Below, one piece after another: positions 1-6,093 of a stretch of 8,220 nucleotides of DNA. Position 1 is the first letter of the stretch. Every line of letters starts with the position of its first letter. The translations under genes were made by a program, and so were the position numbers. The stretch comes from Candidatus Cloacimonas sp. 4484_275. Its GTDB lineage: Bacteria; Cloacimonadota; Cloacimonadia; Cloacimonadales; TCS61. The stretch is from contig NATF01000082.1 in the NCBI GenBank assembly GCA_002085205.1, forward strand, positions 1-8,220. The letters run 5' to 3'. Below the pieces are notes generated by a model. The model was given only the letters and a program-made list of their open reading frames with translations. It did no database searches and had not been told where the DNA came from.

Positions 1-1889
1 TGCATAAACTGTTTCCTGCCGAATGGGGATTGAATTTTCCGGTTACATTGGCCCGGAGTCAATCGAGTAGTATTCCGCTTTTTAAAAGTGCTTCCGATAT
101 TCGCCGCAGCAACCTTTCCAAAAAGGACAAAGAGCGGGAAAAAAGCAAATCTCTTAGTTATCAGCTCAGCACGGGCTTTTCGATGAATAAAACGCCCAGA
201 AGCAAAATTCTTGCTTATACAATAAAGAAAACATCTCTCAGCAATGTTTCGATTAGAAGAGATGAGAACCTCACGCCTGTATCTGCGGACACAACTTTGT
301 CCGTAGGTGGAACTTATTCTTACAATTTGGATTTGCCGAAAGAAAAACTCGGATTTCATATTTTGAAAAATTATAAGTTCTATTTCTTTCCGAGTTCGAT
401 TAATAACAGTCTTACTTATTCTGCAACTTATCCGAGAAAATGGGATTGGAAAATCACTTCCACGGATTCTATTCCGCCTCATTGGGAACGAGAGCCGGGA
501 AGTGTCGAAAGTAGAACGATTTCCACGAATTCTTTTATTAAATATGATCTTTTCAGCGATATTTCTACCTCCTATAAATTGGATACTTCCAGAGATTTAA
601 CCCTTAAAAGCGACTGGGAAAACATTCCCGTCGGACAAGAAAAAAACAGAACTCAGACCATAAGTTTGGATTATACGCCGTCCTATTTGAAAAAAGTTTT
701 TTCTTATAATATAAACACGGACATTGTTTACAAAGATAGACATCAGGAAGTGGGACAATCTGAAGAAGATAAAACAAATTTTCTTTACAGTGGAAGCGTA
801 GGCAGGGATATTTCCGGCGCGTTCACTTTGAAAAACAAAGATATGATGACAAGTTTCTTTAATTGGTTGAAAGCACGAAGCGAGCGAAAAGAGAGAGAAA
901 AGACAGAAGAAAACAATTCTCAGGAAAAACAAGCAACCGAAGAAGAAAAAGTAGAAGAAAAAAATATTGAAAAGAAACATATTTTTAGGGGAATTTTCAG
1001 TTATTTGGGAAGATTGGAAAATATCACCGTCAATTACAGTAACCATTTCGGTTCCGATTATGAAAAACGGGAGAAAAGACCGGAATTTCTTTATCAATTG
1101 GGGGCTCCGCATATTTTAAAAAACGAGGAATTGAGAAAAAAAGATAATAACGACAGCTATTCAATTTCGTCGGGTTTCCCGATTTTAAATAATTTAACTA
1201 CCGATTTTTCATACTCAAAAGATATAAAAAGACAATTGGCGGCTGTTAACAAAAAGACAACAACTACGATTTTTCCCAACATAAATATCACCTTGAGCGA
1301 ATTTGAAAAAATGATTAAAATTGAAAAGGTTCTTACCAGCTCGCGGCTTTCCAGCGGATTTAGTGTGTCCAAAAAACAGATTGAAGATTTAAGCAAAAAT
1401 AAATTACAATCGGAAGAAGTTAAAATAAATCTTCAACCCTTGCTTTCTTGGACAGGCAACTGGATTCATAATATTTCCAGCTCGATTAATGTTTCTTACA
1501 GTAACTCGGAAACGACTACTTTTTATGAAGGTTACAACAAAAAAAATATTTCGGAGTCCAGCTCGGTTTCCGGTAATTTTAAATGGAGTTTTTCTTCTCC
1601 CACCGGTATTAAATTGCCGTTTTTGAAAAGACGATTGCGCATAAAAAACGAAATGTCCGCGCATTTGAATTTTAATCTCGATAAAGATTTGGTAATCAGC
1701 GACGGAAATGAAGGGAAAGTGCTACAAAAAAATTCTCGCCATTTTGTTTTGTCTCCGGGAATTGATTATAACTTTAGCAAGAATATAACCGGCGGTTTAA
1801 ACAGCAATTATGATTATCAATATGAAAAGAAACGAGATTTTAAAATAAGCACTCTTAATTTTAGCCTTTGGGGAGAAATAAAATTTTAA
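1..1889 (+). CDS. sprA: Type IX secretion translocon SprA/Sov-like protein, C-terminal part (5' end outside window)
   Basis: SprA/Sov is the giant outer-membrane barrel through which type IX substrates cross to the surface. The frame is open from base 3 (first codons read HKLFPAEWGLNFPVTLARS) to TAA at 1887-1889, about 628 residues, so the gene begins outside the window; the TTG at 30 is not a convincing start. Family resemblance is in the order of motifs: the 'FPxxWGLxxPV' segment, followed by a DI residue pair (SASDIRR), then the 'FYFFPSSI' strand near residues 127-133, and the 'KYDLFSDIS' strand near 180-188. The rest alternates short beta strands with polar turns, as in a large barrel. 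A very Lys/Glu-rich stretch (about residues 290-325) looks like a loop insertion. The last residues form an amphipathic strand ending in Phe, the usual barrel-assembly signal. SprA is normally about 2000 residues or more. Identification is from remembered family patterns; strength good, not proven. Confidence 0.8.
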   Translation, partial: HKLFPAEWGLNFPVTLARSQSSSIPLFKSASDIRRSNLSKKDKEREKSKSLSYQLSTGFSMNKTPRSKILAYTIKKTSLSNVSIRRDENLTPVSADTTLSVGGTYSYNLDLPKEKLGFHILKNYKFYFFPSSINNSLTYSATYPRKWDWKITSTDSIPPHWEREPGSVESRTISTNSFIKYDLFSDISTSYKLDTSRDLTLKSDWENIPVGQEKNRTQTISLDYTPSYLKKVFSYNINTDIVYKDRHQEVGQSEEDKTNFLYSGSVGRDISGAFTLKNKDMMTSFFNWLKARSERKEREKTEENNSQEKQATEEEKVEEKNIEKKHIFRGIFSYLGRLENITVNYSNHFGSDYEKREKRPEFLYQLGAPHILKNEELRKKDNNDSYSISSGFPILNNLTTDFSYSKDIKRQLAAVNKKTTTTIFPNINITLSEFEKMIKIEKVLTSSRLSSGFSVSKKQIEDLSKNKLQSEEVKINLQPLLSWTGNWIHNISSSINVSYSNSETTTFYEGYNKKNISESSSVSGNFKWSFSSPTGIKLPFLKRRLRIKNEMSAHLNFNLDKDLVISDGNEGKVLQKNSRHFVLSPGIDYNFSKNITGGLNSNYDYQYEKKRDFKISTLNFSLWGEIKF

Positions 1890-1891
1890 CA

Positions 1892-1932
1892 TTCTGTTTT
1901 TGTCTCGAAACTATTCCTTCCTCCAAACAGAA
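1892..1932. repeat. 8-bp inverted repeat in the sprA-selenoprotein intergenic gap
   Basis: TTCTGTTT (1892-1899) and AAACAGAA (1925-1932) are perfect inverted copies separated by 25 bases, just after the sprA stop. The loop is long and no T-run follows, so this is a poor intrinsic terminator; it may be chance. No convincing promoter was seen in the 92-base gap, which is AT-rich around 1939-1955. Confidence 0.25.
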
Positions 1933-1981
1933 CGCCGTTATTTAAAATAATTTTAGCGCGGAAAAGTTTTCACTTTTTTTA

Positions 1982-3835
1982 ATGCTAACTCTCTCGTTGA
2001 GTGCGGTTTGGGAAGTCGGACATCAAATCGGTCAGGACTATTCGTGGACGGACAATAACGGAGAAGAGCACTCGATTTACGAATTGGTTGATTCCGGGAA
2101 AGCAATTATCATTTTTTGGGGAGACAGCGGCTGACCCGGATGTTCTGCGGCGGCGCCGCAGTTGGAACAGTGGTGGAATAATCAAAACCACGATGAAGTT
2201 TATTTAATTTGTTCTTTTGATTGGTCCGGTTCCGGTTATACAATGCCTTTTGCCAATCAAATTGATGGCTTTTATTGGGATTTTGGTAACGGTTATGTTC
2301 CGTTTTTTGCCGTAATTGGCGCTTACAATATTCTGATGTATGGCGATAACGGTTATCAACAAGCGGTTGATACTGTTCCGAACGCAATTGATTCGTTTAA
2401 TTATATGGGAGTTACAAATCCCATTCCCGATCAAATATTATATTTCGGCGATCAGGTGGACATTAATATCAGTAATCTTTTCGGAAGTCCTAACCCGGGA
2501 CCAATCATCGTAACCATTTCCGCAAACACAAACCCGGAAATAGTTACAGCGACATTGGAAGATTCCATTTTGACATTAATCGCCAATGAGGTTGCGGGAA
2601 TTTCCAATATTGCTCTTACCGGAAACGACGGTGTAATGGATTGTGTTTATCAATTTGATGTTCATGTGGTTGATCCGACGGCAAGATATGTTTTAATTCT
2701 TGATTTGGATACCACTCCGACGGGAGAAACCTTAAGAAATTCCATTGCGAATTTCTACACCTCCGGGGATGTTATTGTTACCAACGATTTGACTTCCTAT
2801 CCTCTTTCTAACGCAGACGCCGTTTTCGTTCTTTTGGGAATTTATTCCAACAATCATATTTTATCGGAAGCGGAAGCCGCTCCCATTGTGGAATATTTGA
2901 ATAACGGCGGAAAAGTTTACATGGAAGGAGGAGATACTTGGTATTACGATACCCAAACTTCTTTGCAGCCGATGTTCCATCTCAATGCTATTTCTGATGG
3001 TTCCGGAGACCTTTCCGGCGTGGTGGGGCATGATTTTCTGGAAGGAATGAGCTGGTCTTATTCCGGCGAAAATAGTTGGATTGACCATTTGGCACCGACA
3101 GACGGCGCAGTTGCCATATTTTCCCATTCGGCAGGTTCATATGATTGCGGAATTGCTTATGATTCCGGAAATTACAAAACAATAGGCTGCTCCTTTGAAA
3201 TCACCGGTTTAGGCGGAGCCAATTCGCTTGACGATGCCGTGGAGGGAATTATAGATTTCTTCGGAATTGCCGGACCTCAGTTGGCGGTTCCCCAAAACTT
3301 TGCTGTTACGGAATTGGGAGTTGCTTCGTGGGAAGCACCGGATTCCGAAACTTTAATCGGATTCAATGTTTATCTTGATAATAATTTGGTTGCTCAACTT
3401 GGCTTGGAAACCGATTACACTTTCAGCGGACTTTCGCACGGGCACACTTATGTTGCCGGTGTAACCGCTTTGTATATTGAAGGTGAATCGGAAGAAGTAC
3501 AATATACTTTCACCTATTTGGGAACGGAAGCCGACGATAATGAATTCCAGTTGCAGACAAAATTATTAAACAACAAACCGAATCCATTTTATCTGCAAAC
3601 CACAATTTCATATCAATTAAGTTCCAAAAATGAAAAAGCACAGATTTCCATCTATAATGTTAAAGGAGAAAAAGTAAAAACTTTTTCCGAACTTGTAGCT
3701 GATAAAGGTTCGGGATGTTTGGTTTGGAACGGTAAAGACGAAGCGGGAAAAGAGGTTTCCAGCGGAATTTATTTCTATCGTTTGGAAACGGAAGAAAGAA
3801 CATTTACCAAAAAAATGATATTGATGAAAAAATAA
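1982..3835 (+). CDS. Secreted multidomain protein with thioredoxin-like UxxC domain (in-frame TGA, candidate selenoprotein) and type IX-style sorting domain
   Basis: From ATG 1982 to TAA 3833-3835 there are 617 codons with one in-frame TGA at 2132-2134 (codon 51). Across it the protein reads IIIFWGDSG-U-PGCSAAAPQLEQWW, the active site of a thioredoxin/TlpA-like fold with TGA replacing the first Cys; Cys54 is the second. A cis-Pro loop (YVPFFAVIG, about 106-113) supports the fold. Then come an Ig-like beta domain (about 150-231), a class I amidotransferase-like domain (about 235-428; ADAVFVLLGIY, MEGGDTW) without a clear catalytic triad, a fibronectin III domain (about 436-511), and an FCB sorting domain (about 528-617; NKPNPF, GKEVSSGIYFYRL). 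Sequence upstream of the ATG in the same frame (KFSLFLMLTLSLSA) looks like a signal peptide, but no ATG, GTG or TTG precedes it before TAA at 1943, so the true start is uncertain. Without recoding, only a fragment from 2162 onward would remain. Alternatives are a nonsense mutation of a Cys codon or a sequence error. Confidence 0.72.
2132..2168 (+). promoter_or_regulatory. Candidate selenocysteine codon (TGA 2132-2134) with bacterial SECIS-like hairpin
   Basis: TGA is followed by a perfect 7-bp stem, CTGCGGC (2145-2151) with GCCGCAG (2155-2161), closing a GGC loop (2152-2154). GTT (2142-2144) can extend it by pairing with AAC (2166-2168) across a 4-base 3' bulge. Seventeen bases lie between TGA and the loop, and the loop starts with G; as I recall the published bacterial SECIS pattern, it requires a 16-37 base gap and a G within the first two loop bases, so this fits. 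The stem is 15/17 G+C inside an AT-rich gene and uses three GCG codons in a row. SelB binding is inferred, not shown. Confidence 0.6.
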
Positions 3836-3862
3836 TCGTTCTGGTTTATTGAAAATAAAATA

Positions 3863-3891
3863 AGCCTGTCGAAAATTCGGCAGGCTTTTTT
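3863..3891 (+). terminator. Intrinsic terminator between convergent genes
   Basis: A 9-bp stem, AGCCTGTCG (3863-3871) with CGGCAGGCT (3878-3886) including one G-U pair, closes a 6-base loop and is followed by six T (3886-3891). It lies 27 bases after the stop of the plus-strand gene. The left flank is A-rich, so the minus-strand transcript of the 3896-5383 gene would also have a U-rich tail; it probably serves both directions. Confidence 0.9.
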
Positions 3892-3895
3892 ATTC

Positions 3896-5383
3896 TCAGA
3901 ATTTACTGACCACTTGAAAATAAAGTTTCATTTTCTCTTTTTCAAACCAATTATCGGCAATTTTAAATTGTATTTCCACGCTTCTGACGAGATTGTATTT
4001 CAAAAGCAAAAACGAATAAATTCCATCGCCGGAAAAAATGGAATTTTGCATGATGCCGTCCACATTGTTTTCGTACATATAAAGCAGGATTTGAGAGTGA
4101 TAAACGGCTGTTCTGGCAATTATTTCAAATTTTGATTTTTTGATTTTAAATTGTTCGTACGCTAATATTCCTCTTTGATAGAAATCGTTTTCGGGAAGAT
4201 ATTCGGCGACCAATTCCATTCGTGTTTTCAAAACCGCAAAAGATAAAAATTGCCACCAATCACAGCGAAAAAGAGTTCGATTCAAATCGCGTATTTTTGT
4301 ATCTCCTTCAAACGATTTATATTTTTCTCTGTTTTTGTTTTGAAAGGTAAATCGCCAACTGTTTTTCTTGGATTTCAGTTCCCACTGAATGAATTGTTCG
4401 GCGCCAACGGTCGGCATTTTTTCAAAATATCTGGTTTGCGGAAATTTCCATAAATCAAAATATATGTTCAGCTTCATTTTGTCCGATGGCAAAAAAGAAG
4501 TTCCGAAATACAAACCGATTTCATTGTCGAAACTGCTTTGAGAGGAAAACGGATTTCCATGCCAAGTGGGAAAATTTTTCTCGTAAAATCTAAATAAAAG
4601 AAGCTGACGCAGCTTGTCTTTTCCCCATTTGAAGCCGTTTACTGCGGCAAATTTGTTATCTGCAAAAGCATTTTCCCCAAAAAAAGCGAATGCGGAATAA
4701 TTGAAAAGATAAAAAGTACTGCCGCAAAAATAATCATGGGAAATCGACCGGTTTTCAAATTGACGGTTAAATTGTGAACGAGAAACAACGGCGCCGATTT
4801 TTCCTGTTTTGAACATTTTTGAAATCTCACAACCGTAAATTTTCTCTTCAACATTATTCTTTTTTTCATCTTCAAAATGAATTCCGGTTTCGTCGAACGA
4901 GGTAATATTACCATTTTCCGACAAATTAGCGGTTAATCCGATTTTTGAGAAAAAAGGAATAAAATAAAAATTCGCGACGGAAAATTTTGCGACCGAACCT
5001 TTTAGAAACCAATTTTCATATGAGCTTGTGTAAGACCTTATTTCCGTGTATTTTTTGATGGGAACGGTTACAGCTTCGGCGCTTTTGGACATTCCGAGCT
5101 TAGGCGCAAAAAGAATTCCCTGACCGAAAGCCAAGCGATAATTTCCCAAGATTATTTGTCTTAAAAAATGTTTGCTTTTATATTCCGCAAAATATGAATA
5201 ATAATCCAACAAATCTTTTTCTCCGCTATCTTTTTGAGAAATAAACCCGAATTTGAAATTTCCGATTTGCATAATTGTTTTTTGCAAATATTTCAAAGAG
5301 GAAGGAAGTCCGTCTTCAGCCGCGAGTGAGGAAAATAAAGAGAACATCAAAAAGAAGAATGTTTTGAAAATTTTATAAATCAT
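3896..5383 (-). CDS. Outer-membrane beta-barrel protein, barrel half of the FCB helix-hairpin-helix/barrel family
   Basis: The 495-residue product starts with a signal peptide: a basic N-terminus, a Phe/Leu-rich core and a likely cut near 'SLA/AEDG' (about residue 21). The mature part is rich in alternating aromatic and polar strands and ends in Phe, as expected for an outer-membrane barrel. Three motifs recall the C-terminal barrel of FCB proteins annotated as helix-hairpin-helix proteins: KDSGE (51-55), ILGNYRLAFGQGILF (78-92) and YTSSYENWFLKG (118-129). The helix-hairpin-helix half that normally precedes the barrel is missing; the signal peptide leads almost directly into the barrel. ATG 5383 overlaps the end of the upstream gene by 11 bases and has no Shine-Dalgarno, suggesting translational coupling. 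The stop is TGA, followed two codons later by TAA. The cellular role of the family is not known to me. An unrelated barrel is the main alternative. Confidence 0.75.
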   Translation of the reverse strand: MIYKIFKTFFFLMFSLFSSLAAEDGLPSSLKYLQKTIMQIGNFKFGFISQKDSGEKDLLDYYSYFAEYKSKHFLRQIILGNYRLAFGQGILFAPKLGMSKSAEAVTVPIKKYTEIRSYTSSYENWFLKGSVAKFSVANFYFIPFFSKIGLTANLSENGNITSFDETGIHFEDEKKNNVEEKIYGCEISKMFKTGKIGAVVSRSQFNRQFENRSISHDYFCGSTFYLFNYSAFAFFGENAFADNKFAAVNGFKWGKDKLRQLLLFRFYEKNFPTWHGNPFSSQSSFDNEIGLYFGTSFLPSDKMKLNIYFDLWKFPQTRYFEKMPTVGAEQFIQWELKSKKNSWRFTFQNKNREKYKSFEGDTKIRDLNRTLFRCDWWQFLSFAVLKTRMELVAEYLPENDFYQRGILAYEQFKIKKSKFEIIARTAVYHSQILLYMYENNVDGIMQNSIFSGDGIYSFLLLKYNLVRSVEIQFKIADNWFEKEKMKLYFQVVSKF

Positions 5384-5987
5384 ATTTTATCGTGACATAA
5401 TGAGTGAGATTTAGATATTGATGAGTGCGCACACTGTAAATGAAGTGAAAGTTACCGATATCGAAAACAGTTCCGATGCCGATTCTGTCGGGGTTATATT
5501 GATAACTTGTCAAAAGTGAAAAACTATTGAAAAAGTCATAACGACCGGCGAATTTAAGAGCGAAATCAAAATTATTTTCTTTTTCAAAACCGATTGCCAG
5601 TTTAGATTTCGACGATATCGTTAAACACGATTCCCAATTGATAACAACCGGCAAAAGTTTATTCTGACATTTTGTTTGGCTAACATTCAATACGGAAAAT
5701 CCCGTGGAAAAATTTTTATTTTCGTATATAATTCCCGCATCGAATTTAATTGCCGTTTCCGTTTCGTAATTAGCTACGGCAACGAACAAATGATTGGCGG
5801 AAACGCCGATTTTGAACGATTGCCACCGATAAGCAACGCTCATTTCCAGCAGATTCTCGCGATATAATTCATGATTTAGAAAAGCATTTCCCAAATGAAT
5901 TCCAAAATTCCCAAGATGGATTCCGGAGTGAAAGTTGTAAAAAGGAACTTCTTTCAAGTTAAAGAGATAAGTTACCGAAGTTTCCAA
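5373..5987 (-). CDS. PorV/PorQ-like outer-membrane barrel protein, apparently 5'-truncated
   Basis: The 204-residue reading starts at a TTG (5985-5987) and has the pattern of a small FCB outer-membrane barrel: repeated beta strands such as GIHLGNFGIHLGNAF, 'MSVAYRWQSFKIGVSANHLF', and a C-terminal strand ending YDL. The same frame continues upstream as FTSPSATSVNPALVSAGLE, which carries the 'NPA' motif that opens PorV/PorQ/UPF0164-type barrels, so the true protein should start earlier. No ATG, GTG or TTG occurs upstream in this frame before it enters the terminator at 6041-6074, and no signal peptide is visible. It therefore looks like a gene that lost its start and leader; whether it is expressed is unclear. 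It overlaps the downstream barrel gene by 11 bases, as in an operon. If functional, it would sit in the outer membrane and might assist type IX secretion, which is inference from family resemblance. Confidence 0.6.
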   Translation of the reverse strand: METSVTYLFNLKEVPFYNFHSGIHLGNFGIHLGNAFLNHELYRENLLEMSVAYRWQSFKIGVSANHLFVAVANYETETAIKFDAGIIYENKNFSTGFSVLNVSQTKCQNKLLPVVINWESCLTISSKSKLAIGFEKENNFDFALKFAGRYDFFNSFSLLTSYQYNPDRIGIGTVFDIGNFHFIYSVRTHQYLNLTHYVTIKYDL

Positions 5988-6040
5988 ACCTGCGGAGACA
6001 AGAGCCGGATTAACGCTAGTCGCCGAGGGAGAAGTGAATA

Positions 6041-6074
6041 AAAAAACTTCCGAAATTTTGTAAAATTTCGGAAG
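6041..6074 (-). terminator. Intrinsic terminator of the flavoenzyme gene
   Basis: On the minus strand a perfect 13-bp palindromic stem (arms 6062-6074 and 6047-6059, CTTCCGAAATTTT and its complement) is followed by six T (6046-6041). It starts 20 bases after the stop of the 6094-7959 gene. It runs directly into the open frame of the PorV-like gene, leaving no room for a promoter, signal peptide or start codon there. Confidence 0.9.
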
Positions 6075-6093
6075 TTTGTATTGTTCTGATTTT

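Noticed and set aside
597..1112. Minus-strand open frame of 171 codons, opposite sprA
   Set aside because: It is a low-complexity Phe-rich reading opposite the Lys/Glu-rich part of sprA, with no recognisable motif or start signals.
2132..2134. TGA reassigned to Trp or Gly throughout the genome
   Set aside because: No other in-frame TGA occurs in the four other substantial genes, and the gene at 3896-5383 ends in TGA. That stop is backed up by TAA two codons later, so the evidence is good but not absolute. Trp or Gly would also destroy the CxxC-type motif.
2001..2387. Short open frames on both strands around the TGA (2001-2207 plus, 2109-2387 minus)
   Set aside because: They are out-of-frame shadows; only the frame beginning at 1982 encodes a recognisable domain.
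2162..3835. A separate gene starting at the TTG at 2162, with TGA 2132-2134 as a real stop of a short upstream gene
   Set aside because: It would start inside the thioredoxin active-site helix, directly after CSAAAPQ, with no Shine-Dalgarno, while the upstream frame carries the matching first half of the same domain.
5880..5932. Tandem DNA repeat behind the protein segment GIHLGNFGIHLGN
   Set aside because: The two copies differ in DNA sequence and look like ordinary repeated barrel strands, not a DNA repeat element.
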